A stretch of DNA of 64,000 nt from Pholiota molesta (GCA_014925825.1 JACGCK010000110.1:1-64000); one strand, 5' to 3'. Positions 10,843 to 25,039 are shown, counted from the first letter of the stretch. The notes: generated by a model from the sequence alone, not told the origin. Program-made: numbers and translations.

Positions 10843-13800
10843 GCGCTACGGACAGGTTGGGACAAGGACAAATCTATAAATAGCCTTGATGGTATCACTG
10901 ATGCCGCCTGGCGCATACTTGGGCGCCCAGCGAGCTGCAACCTTCGCGTAGAACAAAACATCTAGCGGTGTTGATTGTGGGATGAAAGTAATTCGCTTTC
11001 CCTGTACTTCAACTTGTTTGATTGACGAAGCTCAAGAATGATAGTGGGTGTTGACGGTTTTGTGCAGGAGTTTATTGATGGAGCGCTTACAACTTACTTG
11101 CGATTAATTTTGAGGCATCGACTACTGAGGTAAGGACTGACACAACAGGAAGAATTTTTAAACAGCAATTTCGCCTCTCCAACTTCGTAATTTTAGAGAT
11201 AGTCGTAAGCAGCGCTCACTACGGACCGATCGCGAAGAAACCAACAAACCTGAGCTTCACAAGCTAGCTAGCTGGCTTCTTACTTCGCTCTGTGTTTACT
11301 TCTTTTCATGTCCGTTATTACATAGCAAATTTTGTGTTGGTTATTTCCAGACTTGAACGTCTAAACACTCAATTTGATGAGATTCGCAATTACTGCTACC
11401 GCGGCGAATGGCTCTTGCTCTTTGGTTGTAGACAAGAGATCTATTTTGGTAAGATGGCCATGCCACCGCAGATTCTTATAATTATTTCGGTACGATGATG
11501 CATCTATGGATTATCATGAGTCGTATAAAAAGAAGGTGCATATCCCCACGCCTCGTGTAGAGACCTCAGTCATATGTCTTTCTATTCTGTTCGTCCCACC
11601 TTCCAGATCCACGGCATCTTGAGCTTGAATTATTGACGTTGACACAGAGATTTGCGTGGCGTGAGCTCAGTATCGCCCTCAATTACCAAATGGCCTCGAG
11701 CTTGAGGACTCAAGCAACGGCTCAACCTCGTCAGATAAACATGCTGAAATTGAAATAATCAGATGACACAACCGTTGTAAACTTTTCAAGTTGAGTCGCA
11801 TTCTATGCCCAAGATTTTAACAGATCTCGCCGCGGGAGTGACCCTACCCTGATATTCAAACATAATAAAGAAGTAAAATAGTAGAGTCGCGCCGAGCTCC
11901 GAGTTGGCTGTCAAACTCTTCGAAGGACCCAGCGCGATCAGATGTTCACTCTTTGGTTTCCCCGCGCCCGCTTATTTCTCAGCTCTCGGTTTTCCGAGCA
12001 GTGCCCAGCGATACAACGATGCTTTAACTACCTGCAGAGCTAGAAATTGCCTATAAGTATTTCTGAGATCCCATAAAAATTTCCACGGAGCCCGCCGAAT
12101 CTCTGTGAATCTATATAAGAAAGACCGCGATTCCGCAAACGCCTTCTTCGCCGCGTGAATGAGGGTTACAGTGGAAAGCTGAAACGCCGTTCAAGCTTTC
12201 GACGGCCCATCTGTCAGCAGCCGAGTCTTCCGGCGGCTCAGACGACACTTTCCCCAGCGGCACATCTAGCAAACGCACGACGATAAACCTTCTGGATACT
12301 GAGAGTAAATCAACAACATGTAGTAGTGATGTTTGAGAACGCACTGTCGACATGCAATTGATTTGAATACATGCAGGAAAGCTGATACCAAGACGGGAAT
12401 ATGCGTCGGGCTCTGGAAATGATAGACTCAATATACCATGCCGATTTCCCCGTTTTGACCTTCCAATTCTACGACAAGCTACAGGTATGCGAGGTTGGCG
12501 GTGGTCCGTCGTCAGATCTTCCAGTTGTCTTCCATCTTAGCCAACTTCCGAAGGCAATCTTTGGAGAATAATCCTCCATTTTCTTTTAGTGTGATGGGTA
12601 TTGAATATTGAATATCGATTGAGCAGATTCCAGATATCAGATACAAATTTAACATACAAATAACAAACCATGAACTGGAAGCTTGACGCCTAAATCTACT
12701 CGGAGAAGTACACGCCCTACGAGGTCAGATCCAATACATTACGCGTTCCATCAGGAGCTCGATGTCAATGCTAACGTTCACCGTTCACCGTACAACATCA
12801 ACCCAGATCCCGCATGCCGCATATTAGTATCTGCGTCTAAATCCAATTCGCGCTGGAGAAAAAATCTGGCTCCTCGGAGTGTGATGTTTTTCAGGTACCC
12901 AGATCAATTCAAACCAAGGATGAAAGCCGAGGAACTGCGATATATCTAAGAATTTAGGGTACAGATCAGATTTTTTCCCCCCCTTCTCACCCAGGCCGCG
13001 ACGCAGCTCGCTCCCGCGCCACCGCGTGGTGACATGATGCGCAGAGGCCGTTCGTTCCAATGTTGCGCATCGCCCATTCAATGCATAGCGCATCGACACT
13101 AGTAGCGGGGGATGGAAAGCAGGCGGACATCTCCAATCACGGCGCTGCCACCTGGGCTGCGCTAACCGATAGGCGGAGGCTCCGCGACAGCGCCCCTACC
13201 CGAGCCGGCGTGGAGGGCCTGCTTCCCTCAGGCTTAAGCACGCCGAACACAACCGCCGTCAGATCGGCCTTTCTGGAAGGAAGGACCGCTGGATCTCTCT
13301 CTGAAGGTTCGCAGGCAGCTTGGAGCCGCGCACGCACGCCCGAACCTTGAAGCTTGTAGCTTGAGCCTTGCGGGATGAACGCCGAGTTCGGTGAATAAGA
13401 AAGAAAGGGGGCTGCTGCAGAGTAGGCTCGCTGGACGTGCGGGGCGGGCCGACGTCGCGCGACTGCGCCCCTAGAGCGCGAAGCATGGCTCGCGGCCTCT
13501 AGAGTCTGGGTCGGCGATATCAGTGCCAACGCCAACGTCAATGATGACGCGGATTTGATAGGCTCGCGATTAATGACTGGGGACATGGCTGAGTATGTAA
13601 GTAACACGCCGTTCCCAGGTGTAGGGTGTCCAAGTTTTAAATTGGAAGGTGTGTGGCGTAGCATGCCCTATGGTGAGGGCTGCCATGTACACGATGAATC
13701 GATGACCTGTTAATCTGTCCGTCTATTTGTCGTTGGGAAATAGGTCGTTTATGTCCAGGTATTGTAGCGTTAACTTTCGAATAGGATTAATGAGCTAGCC

Positions 13801-15223
13801 ATAAAACCTTGGTTATGCTAGCGAGTTTGAGCATGGGGGTTATGGTTTGATTGCCAGGTGTCAATGGTATGCTACCTGGATATTGAACAAAGTCGCAGAG
13901 CAGTCTTGGAGGGCGAGAGGAGAACACTTGACAAGGCAAGAACTGCGGTGTAGCCACCAAACTCTTGGTGCGTGGTAGCTGGAACAGTTCACCGCCATTT
14001 GGAAGCTTTGATGTGTCTTTATCGAGTAACAATGAAATCGCCGTGTGCCTTTATTAGCCTCTAAGAGATACCTCAGTATACAGATTCCGGATCAAGCCAT
14101 GTGAGGGTCGTTACTTTCGAGGCGCTTCAGCTCTAGCGCTCAAGACAGATAAATTCAAGAGACAAGCCCGAGAAATCCGAATAGGTACCGGATAGTATGA
14201 GGATGGGTCGGCCCTTCGGCCCTTGAGGTCAGGCAATGGAAACACAAAAAGAGCCAAATAAAAGGATAAGCGTAAGCGGACCTCCACAGGCGTGCTGGTG
14301 ACTCTATGGAGCGTGCGTTCTTGATTAAAATTGACAAGACGGCATGATAAACTTTGATAAAGGAAGAAAGCGTGGCTTACATTCACATTTACCAAATCGT
14401 GCACGAGAAAGCGTGCGAGTAAAATAAAGTGAGTAAGGTAAGGTAATGAGCCACTGTTCGCGGGTAATGAAGAAATGAAATCGCATTTCGATCGATGGGC
14501 CGACTGAAGTCAACGTGATTTGTGACTAGTTTCCTAAGTAATACTGTATTCTTTGTCTATGATTAGGCCGGTCGGGGATTCGGTCAGCAATGGATGATGG
14601 TTCGTTCTTTCGTCGAACCTACAGATTCAGATTGAAATCAATTTAGTTGGTGGTGACAGCTGGGCATGCGTGGCAAGATGCGTGTTGCGCCGCTCTTTTA
14701 GAAGAGTGGATGTCAACAGAAAGAATTCGAACAAGAGGCCGAGAACAAGGGTTATGTTGTCAGCGTTTGAGCGATGGCGGAGTGCTGCAGAAAAAGGAGG
14801 TTTGGCGGTGTTTGCCCTCGCGGAGATTGAAAGCAAGCCGAAGTGGATCGCCCGATTGAGTATGTCCCGCTCCGAAATCAGAGCCACCGCCTGCTCGTCC
14901 AACCTCTTGGTTCACATCTCCACCGTCGATATTCCCCAATCCCGCCGTCGGAATATTGTCTATAATATTTCCCGCCCCTCACAGGTACCATTCGCTCTAT
15001 CTCGCCAAGCAGCTGTCTCTAAAATCGCGGGTGCGGCACTGGGCGTCTCCTTTCCTTCGATCATTACATAGATCGGAGCCCGGAAGTAGTTGTTGCTGAA
15101 CATACGTTTACATCAGACTGGCCAAAAGGCAAAAAATCCCCACGGACGAAATTTAATTGAATTGGGCGTTTTAGATACATAGGCGCGGGCTCTCCTCTTC
15201 TTTCCAGATAGACCGTCGCTCCG
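10843..15223. other. Gene-poor region upstream of the transcription factor
   Basis: About 4.4 kb without a supportable gene. The section 12960-13670 is GC-rich and open in several frames at once, but no frame shows a motif and none has a splice partner. The last few hundred bases before 15224 presumably hold the transcription factor promoter. Long upstream regions are common for fungal regulators. Confidence 0.35.
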
Positions 15224-17768
15224 ATGTCGTATAACCACCACCAGCATTATGGCCAACAGCAAGCGAGTGCGTCCATATACGACGAATATAGCGAGTATGC
15301 GGATATCGATGAACCAGCCGCTGCCGAGTCCCGCCCAGTTGTCTTTCCCGCCTCACACCCGCAATTCACCCGCGAGGAGATCAGCAACACCCGCGCTTTA
15401 GACCTTTACCCACCCACGCAATCCCCCCAGAGTTGGCCTCCTTATGGACCTGCATCTTCATTTCAGCAGCAGCCCCTCTCTTACGCTCCTTATCCAAGCC
15501 CTTCACCGTTTCCCCCGCCCAGATTATCTCCCCCGCCCACAGCCCACCACCAGACCTTTCATTTTAAAGCTCCCGGGCAGAGCACCAGCCCAGGATCAGC
15601 CAGTCATCGGCTAACGCTCGCGGGATCGCTCGACCCAGCAACTGGCATTTTCTACCGCACCCCAGAGCACCCACGTCTGCGGACAGCCCAGGCCTGCGAG
15701 AAGTGTCGCACCAGGAAAGCTAAAGTGCGTATTCTTCGTCTTTAGACACGGCTTCCATCACATTAATTTCGCAACATTCGATAATCAAGTGCAGCGGCGA
15801 GCATCCCTCATGCAAGCGATGTATCACCCGCGGTTTGATCTGCGAGTACGCAAAGGAAGGGCGTGTTCGTGGACCGAACAAGCCCAAACCCAAAAACAGC
15901 GCCACTTCGATGGGGAGTCCTTCAGCATCTGCGTCTAGCACGTCGACCGCCGCTTCATCAGCGGGGAAAAAAGAGACGACTCCGACGATGACAAATACTA
16001 GTGCGCGTGCCTCCAAGGCAGCCCGCCATCGGCCTCCAAGCTCCCACAGCAGCGGTGGATCCTCAGATCAAACCACGAACGAGGCTGCAGGCCAAAGCCT
16101 ATTCCTTCCTCCATCCGTTGGGATCAGGAGCCCTCAGGTTTTACGGGGCGAGTACTTGCAACAGCAACCACTCTCGGATTCCCCGCCTCCTTCTACGCCC
16201 ATCTCCCTGTCCAGGGGACGTCGCTCAGTAATTGGTCCTGGGCCCTCCATTTCTTCTTCGTCGAGGCAAAATTCTCTAGGCGAGCATGATCCCTCTCGAC
16301 CGAACACAGCGGACATGCAGCCAGACACGGTTTCATCTCTATTCAGAGTCTCAGGCGCCGTTGTTGGCGAGGAAGGTCTATCACGGTCTGGATCGGTGCA
16401 CGCAATCAGCACTAGAATTGGAGACATTGGCTCTATGGGTAGTCCTATCCACGACGACTCTGGTTTCTATCCTTTCCAGTCCCAGTCCCGTCCACAGCTT
16501 CAGCATCAGCATCGGGCCACCCACGAGCATAGCTACCTGGCTGAGACAGGGCTCCCAGAACAAGTACGCCTAGCCCACCTATTCTCTCCTATCGATTAAA
16601 CGCCTTAAATATGTCTTATCTAGCTCCACGCCCGTCGACATCCGCCGCAGGTAGAGCAGTCGTACCAGCAGTTTCACCCCCCGCGAAATGTCTTTCCTGT
16701 GCCATCCCAGTATGGGGGCGCGCACAATCTAGGGCGAGATATGCATTCCCTCAGCCGAGTGTCGATGCGAAGTGGGACGCCTCAAGGCCCAGGTGCGTTC
16801 CCTGCCCACGGGAATATCCCAGACCACGGTGAAAATTTTCCTGGCCAGCAGCAGCAGCAGCACAGTCTCGTGCCGATAATGCACATGGGGGTCGGCTTTG
16901 CAGATGAGACACGGTCCGAGCGCAGGCACGAGCATACCGACCAGTACATCTATCCTCCTCAGCCAGCGGGCCCGTACTATCAGCGGAACGAGCATCACGG
17001 CGGTCCAGTGCCTGATCAAGCCTTAGACAGCCAGGGCCACCCGGGCCACCACCACCTCCAGCACGAGTACCACCAGCCCGCCGAGCACCAGCAGCACCAT
17101 CTGCAGCACGTCACCCATGCCCAGCTCACGGACCAGATCTATCAAGAGCACCGGCGGCCAGAGTACCTCGACCGTGCCGCCTACGAGGCCGCTTACCACG
17201 GCCAGTCGCAGAAGCACGTCGGGATGGCGGGAGCTCCGCCGCGCACGACGTCGGCGACCAGCGGTAGCGCACACGACTCGGGCTCGCCGCTCAGCGCATC
17301 TTCGTCCGGGCGGATACCTGTATACCAAAGCCACCACGGCCACGCCGTAATCGTCCCTGGCGCGATGCACCTGGGCCCCCGCCTCGAGACCGATCTCAGG
17401 CCGCCAGGCGCTGGCGGGGGCCGCTGTCGATCACGTCGTCGTCGTCGATCTCGTCCATCGCTGTGCTCCAATCCTACGGCGGGCAGCGGGCAGCCGAAGG
17501 CGGAGACCTGCATCCTAGCCGCAGTGGTCTGGTCGGGATGGACGTGGAACAGGGTCAACATATGGACATCGGCAATGCGGCTGTGCACCGTGGCAATGGC
17601 CATGGTGGGTTGAGCATCAGCGCCAGCCTCGCTAGCCTGGGCTCGGCTACCGCTAGGCTCGGACCAAGCCCGGGCGTATACGCAGGCGGAGCGTCGGGGG
17701 ATGATGCAAATCGTGCAGCCGTCGAACAGACCGGATATCCTGCGTCGATGGACATGGGGATGCATTGA
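15224..17768 (+). CDS. Zn2Cys6 fungal transcription factor
   Basis: Preferred model: exons 15224-15724, 15790-16563, 16624-17346 and 17400-17768, 2367 nt, 788 aa. The binuclear zinc cluster spans the first intron: ACEKCRTRKAK joins CSGEHPSCKRC and continues to GLICEY, giving CX2CX6CX6CX2CX6C with six cysteines in place, near residues 158-185. A basic RGPNKPK linker follows. The N-terminus is Pro/Gln/Tyr-rich and the C-terminal half is His/Gln/Ser-rich, as in activation regions. It should bind DNA in the nucleus; targets are unknown. The last intron (GTAATC...TCTCAG, 53 nt) is chosen because it restores a Ser/Gly-rich frame to 17768. Without it the frame runs to 17613 with an atypical Arg-rich tail (754 aa). 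Confidence 0.8.
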
Positions 17769-19114
17769 GCGCGTCGATGACGCTCGCTGCGTTTGGCGAT
17801 ACTCGCGACAGAATCCCCTGTCCTCGAAATACTCTCACACCGTGACAAAGGTCATCTTCCAAGGTCGCTAAGCATCCTTCAGCCCCATTAATATCTCCAG
17901 TCCTCATACCCATCCTCGTTGTTTTTCAGCCATCCCCTCGACCATCGCTTGACCCACTGAGGTCTTACTCTCTCATCGCGATCATTTTTTCTTGACTCTC
18001 ACCTAGGCGGCTCACAAAAATCCCTGCATACTTCCCACCTTTGGATACCTATCATCTTCTAGAGCTCGTTCATCGCCATCAACATCGGTCGTAGACATCA
18101 ACGTGTATCATATCAACTTCATCCTCATTGGTCATATACTCTTCTCATCATCGCCGGCATCGTCTGTAGGGATATTCGTCTTGTTTCTTTGTACGTCGGT
18201 CATTGGTCTTCTGGAATCTCATCTCGCCGAGCGCATCAAATATCTGGATCCTTGGGATTGTTGACTGCTTCTTTGGTTTGTTACGATTGTCCGGCATGTT
18301 CAACATTGTAGTGTATATTCATATCTCCACAGACGCTCGTTTTGAACCGTGCAAAAAATTACAGCTACCTTTTTTCTTCTAGCGGATGGATGTATCATTT
18401 CGGGTCCTACTCTTTAGATAGATATACGCACAAGAACTACTGTATTATCATTGGTGTCTTCTAGATTCTACCTAGAACGGAATAATGCAGATGATCTCGA
18501 TTCCAGCTTTTGAGGTACATATTTACCAAAGCGAACGCGGACACGTATTCGATCCTCAAAAGAACGATATTGTCGCAGTTTTCGGCCTCAACGGAGACAC
18601 CTCAGGCCTCCCATTCAATTGAATTCAGAACTAACGTTATTCTCAAGTAGTCGGACGCATCGCGGGAGGTTGTATACTACTGTTAAACTTCAAAAAGAGG
18701 AATAATTCAACGCTTCTTACCGCGTTGTTGACAAGACGGTTCGCGGTAAATATTGTTGCAAGCTAGTTTAAGATCGCATAGCTTGTATGATAGGTCTCCT
18801 TATAGTAGCTATGGACCACCCTGCGCGAAAGTCGCCCGAAGCGTGATTCGATGCACCCCTTCCAATTCGTAGCACAGAATTTGTTCTTGTTGGCACGTCG
18901 AGAACGTCGACGCCACAATAGTTGCGCCACCTGATTGGCTCGGAAGTTGTGCCGGGGGAGGGAGGACGAGTATGTGAAACGGTACTACTTATTCCTATAG
19001 AGAAACTGATAAGACCGCGGGCTGTCTTGGTAGTATCTACTCCGTATCCTTCAGACTGTGCGTTTGAGGGATTTTATGAATGCCATCGATGTAGTTTTCA
19101 AGCAGGAATCGCAA
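17769..19114. other. Intergenic, transcription factor 3' side
   Basis: No gene recognised. The first 600 bp are CT-rich and look like 3' untranslated sequence; the rest is featureless up to the second foldback element. Confidence 0.35.
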
Positions 19115-19117
19115 TTA

Positions 19118-20188
19118 CACGTCGGGGGTGCCAAACTTTGGAGGCCCTCTAAAGGTTGGTCCCAAAGGTTGACCCAAAGGTTATATATGGAATTAGCTAT
19201 GAAATAAATTTATATTTTATCTGCGGAGTGTAGTTGTAGAACGTCCCACTTGCTATCTTCGGAATAATGTGTGCACCCCATCTGTAGAAAATTCTAAATA
19301 TTTTCTGCAAAGACGACTTACAGATTGGTCTAAATTATAACTGCGGGATTATCTGCGGAGACATTTTATATTTAATCTGTGGGGACCTCCTACAGAGAAT
19401 TGCGCAGATAACCTGTAGGCCAACATATGCAGAGACCCCACAGATTATCTGCAGATAAGATTTAAAGATAAATACATATCTTATCTGTAGAATAATCTGC
19501 AGAGACCCTCTACAGATTATCTATAGATTGACTTTGCAGCAATCTCCAAATGTTTCTCCATAGATAATCTGTAGAGACTCTCTACAGAAAATGCCCACTC
19601 ATCGCCCGCTCATCCCCGGATCATCCCCCATTGAATTCCCGCTCACGGCACACTCAGCCGCCGCCTGGGAATGATCCGGGGATGAGCGGGCGATGAGCGG
19701 GCGATGAGTGGGCATTTTCTGTAGAGAGTCTCTACAGATTATCTATGGAGAAACATTTGGAGATTGCTGCAAAGTCAATCTATAGATAATCTGTAGAGGG
19801 TCTCTGCAGATTATTCTACAGATAAGATATGTATTTATCTTTAAATCTTATCTGCAGATAATCTGTGGGGTCTCTGCATATGTTGGCCTACAGGTTATCT
19901 GCGCAATTCTCTGTAGGAGGTCCCCACAGATTAAATATAAAATGTCTCCGCAGATAATCCCGCAGTTATAATTTAGACCAATCTGTAAGTCGTCTTTGCA
20001 GAAAATATTTAGAATTTTCTACAGATGGGGTGCACACATTATTCCGAAGATAACAAGTGGGACATTCTATAACTACACTCCGCTGATAAAATATAAATTT
20101 ATTTCATAGCTAATTCCATATATAACCTTTGGGTCAACCTTTGGGACCAACCTTTAGAGGGCCTCCAAAGTTTGGCACCCCCGACGTG
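19118..20188. mobile_element. CAC-ended foldback transposon, copy B (near-perfect palindrome)
   Basis: A 1071-bp element starting CACGTCGGGGGTGCCAAAC and ending with its inverse complement, flanked by TTA (19115-19117 and 20189-20191). The arms of roughly 480 bp are almost identical inverted copies. The centre (about 19590-19715) has GATGAGCGGGCGATGAGC in mirrored form around a short unique core. The outer 250 bp are clearly homologous to copy A, so this is one family. There is no coding capacity. The few arm differences suggest a younger copy than A, or arm correction by gene conversion. Confidence 0.85.
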
Positions 20189-20191
20189 TTA

Positions 20192-21920
20192 GGAGACTCC
20201 CATTGCTAAAGGTGATTCTAATTATGGACACAACTGAAAATTGAGGCTCACTAAATATCCAATGAGCAACTGGTTTGGAGCGCAGATTTGCGCAGCATAT
20301 GGGTCCAGATGGATTCGTGGGGACGCAATTCAATTGGATAGGCGTCGAGGACGGTGCACAGCGTGCTCTGTCATTTCAGGTATCATTGGATGGTTGAGGT
20401 AGATAGATCTTCCGATCAACGCACCGTACTACGCACAGTAAGAGGCAGAGCAACCGAAGAGTAGGGTAAGAAGAGGGTGTTCATTATCTAGGAAATTAGG
20501 GGGAGCATTGAGATCTCTGTTTACGGTTTGGAGAGAACCGAATGCCATTCGGCGAAGAAACAGAGTGCTCGTTGGGATTTCGACAGCTAAAGTATGGTTC
20601 TGCTTATCAAACAAGAAAGCCAAATCCTTTCCAGTCTCAAGGGTACTCTAATCTTGCGAGGGAAGAATTAGATTTCTGAGAAAGAATGGCTTAGAGTCAT
20701 GAACGATTTCGCACCTCCCCGATCACTTTCTGAAACCCTTCTATCAGCTTCAAAAGGGTTTTCTATGCCAGGTTGGTCATGCATTCCCAGGTAAATACCC
20801 GGGATAGTAGAGCCAATTGCTAGCCTTTATGCGATGATTTATTTGGAGGCAGCTGGATAACTGCTCTTGGGAGAAGTGATCCAGAGAGGCACATGAAAGG
20901 AAACTGATTGCATATGATCACCCTCCAAGGGGCCATTAAACCGCCACAGTGAGGATGTACTGATGCACTTCTCCTTAACATGCGCTAATGTATGTAAAAA
21001 AGCGACCGTCGACGTCAGATAGACACGGCGCAAGTTCCCGGCTCTTGAAGATCATTCCATGGAACTTGACTCGCTTCAGAGGAGCAGGAGCGGCCCACAA
21101 AAATTGAGGTCATGGCCAAATGAGATACCTATCAGAGCGTCTTCAATGCAAGAAATATTGCTCTTATCGCCGATGTCAGATAATTGCTGTCGTCTCCATT
21201 GTCGACGTTCATTTGCGACATAAATATCTTCTTCTAGGAGGATGTAAATTGAACTAAATATAGAACCACCCTGGAACCACCCAGGCCGGTTCAAGATTTT
21301 GCTTGAATGAGGGCATGCTAGTGAAAGATTGGCGCTTGTAAGGAAACCATAAGTCTGAGAGACACATACAATATCTTAGAAAGGTCCCTGCGTTAAATTC
21401 TTAAGTTGCTTGGAGGAGGCAGAACCAATTTTAGTGTTGGACGTCCGGACTGCTGATCCGGATATGCGTGAGAATCGTTTTATTAGCGCGCTTAAAAATG
21501 TTCCACGCTGCCAGCTGGGCTCTTATTCCTGTACTTGAACCTCACATTTCCCACCCAGTTTTGGTGGAGCGGTCTCATTTTGCGATAAATATCGGCCTTG
21601 TAACGACAACCCATTGAGAAACTATGGTCTCGTATCAAGCTCTACTTCTACGGAAACCGCGACAAAGGCGCATTTGGACATAGGAGCGGACAGCATTACG
21701 GACGTCTCTGACTGAGTCTGATGGGTTATCGTCAGAACTCTCGTACCGATGGCTTCATAGAACCCTATGCGTTCTGACGAAATGACACTGTCAATACATT
21801 GCTTCAGAGCACATGGGGTCTGAAACGTCAACAAAGAACGATGTCGTCGCGTATAGCCTTGGTAGGTTCCCAAAAGGTATTAGATTGTTGTCGATTATTG
21901 ACGCGTCGTGAAGAATTCAG
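20192..21920. other. Intergenic, GMC oxidoreductase upstream region
   Basis: No gene is supported. Minus-strand frames of 60-83 codons occur but show no motif. The proximal part is the GMC promoter. Confidence 0.35.
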
Positions 21921-21927
21921 TATATAA
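21921..21927 (+). promoter_or_regulatory. TATA box of the GMC gene
   Basis: TATATAA lies 48 bp before the GMC start codon, a usual distance for a fungal core promoter with a short leader. Confidence 0.5.
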
Positions 21928-21974
21928 CCGAAGCCAAGCCAATATCAAAAGGCGGCCTGTTTCCCCGCTTTTTA

Positions 21975-24461
21975 ATGTTCTCCCTCCTCCAATTCGTAGC
22001 TGCAGCATTCTACGTATCCAGCGTGGCTGCTTCGCCTGCGCTGCTGAAGCGTACATCTGGCGTTACCACAAATCCTGCTACTGCCAATGGACAGACCTTC
22101 GATTACATCGTCGTGGGTGGGGGATTGACGGGAACGACCGTTGCCTCACGCCTCTCTGAAAACCCAAACATCACGGTCCTGATGATCGAAGTGGGTGCAG
22201 ATAATCGACAGGACTCTCGCGTCTACGACATCTACGAGTACGGTCAAGCATTCGGCACGGAATTGACCTGGTCTTGGCCTGCGGATCAAGGGAAATCTAT
22301 CCTTGGGTACGTCCAGCCTACGATTTATCTGTACATTGAACTGTATTTGAACTATATGAATGTCATATTTCCAGTGGGAGAACATTAGGAGGAGGATGTA
22401 AGCAAGCCCTTCTCTATTCGCAATGTATCTTACCAAGAATGTTTGTTTATCAGCTTCTATCAACGGCATGGCCTATACCCGCGGCCTGAACGCGCAATAC
22501 GATGCTTGGTCGAGTCTACTCGAAACGTCTGAAGCCAGCGTGGGGTGGAATTGGCAAGGACTCTGGACCTACATGAAGAAGGTCAGCTTTTTCTCTCTGT
22601 TCTGCCGCCTCACTTGGGATTAATTTACAACCCAAGTCGGAGACATTTTCCCCTCCCAATTCCGACCAAGCCGCAAAAGGTGCTCAATCGATCAGCTCTT
22701 ACCACGGATTCTCGGGACCTGTTCAAGTGACATATCCCGATGCTATGTATGGTGGACCTCAACAAAGCGCTTTTGTGAATACGATCGTTGGGCTCACTGG
22801 AATCAATCACTACAAGGACTTGAATGGTGGAACACCGAACTGTGTTTCCATTACTCCACTCGTACGTGCTATTGTCTTTGAAATCTAATCAAAAGGCTGG
22901 TATTGATTCAACAATACCTGCTAGTCAATTAATTGGCATGACTCCGACCACCGATCCTCTGCTGCTACTGCGTATCTATCGCCAGTCGAAAGCCAGCGCA
23001 CAAATTGGTTGACCCTTACTCAACATATGGTATAGTTGCACTTCATCGAGTTACTTCCTGATTACTTATATTCCCGACTTTCAAGGTCACCAGAATTAAC
23101 TGGAACAACGGATCCATCCCGATTACCGCATCTGGCGTCAACTTCGCCCCTGCGGCTGGCGGCACTACGCGATACACTGCGTTTGCAAGACGTGAAGTTA
23201 TTCTGGCTGCAGGCGCGATACAGGTGAGTCACAAAGCGGATTCACCCTTACATCACGAAGCCTAACTTCGTTTTTTTCTAGACTCCTGCACTGCTGCAGC
23301 TCTCAGGGATTGGTGATGCGGACGTTTTGGGTCCTCTGGGTGTTACTACCAAAATTGATCTAAAATCAGTAGGCAAGAATCTCCAGGAACAGGTTCGTAC
23401 ATGAGAGGTTTGCCTCGATACCACTGCCCTGATATACTATTCACTAGACCATGAGCAACATGGGCGCTGGAAGTAACGTCGACCCAGGAGGAAGTGGACC
23501 CACAGATGCCATTGCATACCCCAATCTCTACCAAGTATTCGGATCGGCCGCTAATGCTACTGCGAGCCGCATCCAGTCATCAATTGCAGCGTGGGCTGCG
23601 TCGCAAGCCTCCCCTGGAGTTTCGGCTGCGGCTCTGCAACAGATTTTCCAGGTCCAGGCGAACCTCATTACCAATAACAACGCACCTGTGGCCGAATTGT
23701 TCTTGGATATTGGATACCCTACGTGAGTGATCAATCGATCGTCCTTCAAGATGTATTCAATTCTGAATATTGATCTGTTGTATCGCGAATAGAAACTTGG
23801 GTGTGCTTGTCTGGAACCTGCTTCCTTTCAGTCGGGGAAATGTAGCGATCACCGTACGCCTTCGTTTTGATCATATCACGCTCGTCTCTAACAATAATAC
23901 CCTCATTCCGTAGAATACTGATCCCTTCACGAAACCCAAGGTCACCGTAAACTACTTCAGCGTTCCTATAGATCTTGATATTCAAGTCGCCGCTGCGCGC
24001 CTAACTCGCAAGATCTTGACTACGGCTCCTATGAGGTATACCTCTCCTCAGATTCCGTAAGATTATAGCTATTGACATGTTCTCTCAGCTCTTTATCGAC
24101 AGGTGAACAGATCCCAGGAGGTGCAGTCCCAGACAACGCCAGTCGGGGGACCGATGCTGCTTGGCAATCTTGGATCAAGAAGAACTTCGATTCCGTAGCT
24201 CATCCCGTTGGTACCGCTGCCATGATGAGGCGGAGCCTTGGAGGTTCGTGTCTTCTTTTCCTTGCGGCTCATACATTGCTGTATCATAATCTCACATACT
24301 GTTTACTAGGTGTGGTTGATGCTCAACTGAGGGTCTACGATACAACCAATCTGCGTGTTGTCGACGCGTCTATGATGCCGACGCAAGTCAGCGCCCATTT
24401 GTCGGCTACGCTATATGGTGTCGCGGAGAAGGCTGCGGACCTGATCAAAGCTTCTCAGTAA
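21975..24461 (+). CDS. Secreted GMC (glucose-methanol-choline) family FAD oxidoreductase
   Basis: Twelve exons: 21975-22306, 22375-22397, 22454-22581, 22637-22861, 22925-23029, 23086-23223, 23282-23392, 23448-23722, 23793-23853, 23914-24035, 24089-24243 and 24310-24461; 1827 nt, 608 aa. A signal peptide of about 20 residues ends VAAS. Then comes the FAD-binding VVGGGLTGTTVASRL (about 46-60), the GGRTLGGGSSINGM block, and near the C-terminus HPVGTAAM (His545) and VSAHLSAT (His588), the pair that normally abstracts the substrate proton. The size and the N-terminal pattern resemble fungal glucose-oxidase/aryl-alcohol-oxidase enzymes, which make H2O2 outside the cell. The substrate cannot be read from sequence. 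Exon 2 is only 23 nt. Confidence 0.9.
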
Positions 24462-25039
24462 ACCTATTTGCTGATATGGACAAGTTACATTCATTCTTTA
24501 CTCATACCCAGACACACTCTTTCAAGGACAATGTTGACACTTCCCCACTCGAATTTAGCTCAATCGAAGTATATAGGAATTGAATATTTGCTACAAATTT
24601 GCTATAATAATATAATTGTATCATGATACAAGCAAGCCTACTCTATGTCACGATCTCTTTTCTAGCATTAGTAAGTATACACGGGGCGCGGTACCAAATA
24701 AATGTGTGATATTTATGTGGTACTTATGTAATGATTTATTTACATCACATTGCAGATATCTGACCTCAGTATATTCAGCAGATATTTGGTACAATTTAAT
24801 ACATAAAAATGGTCAATTTATCTGCTATATATGAGAAAGTTTATTTGGTAGAAACATTGCAAATAAAATGACACCCTTTATTTGGAGAATATTTACAAGT
24901 TGAGCAGATTGATTATTCGATAACATATTTACATGATGCACACAAAGAACATTTGAATAAACTGAGCAATATTATTTGGTAGGAGTATCTAGATAAATAA
25001 AGAGATATTATTTGGTAGTTATTTGGTAGCAGTTATGTG

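Noticed and set aside
13137..13664. 175-codon minus-strand frame
   Set aside because: GC-rich sequence open in several frames; no motif, no splice partner, implausible composition.
16729..17913. Antisense frames over the transcription factor
   Set aside because: Shadows of the low-complexity His/Gln-rich coding region.
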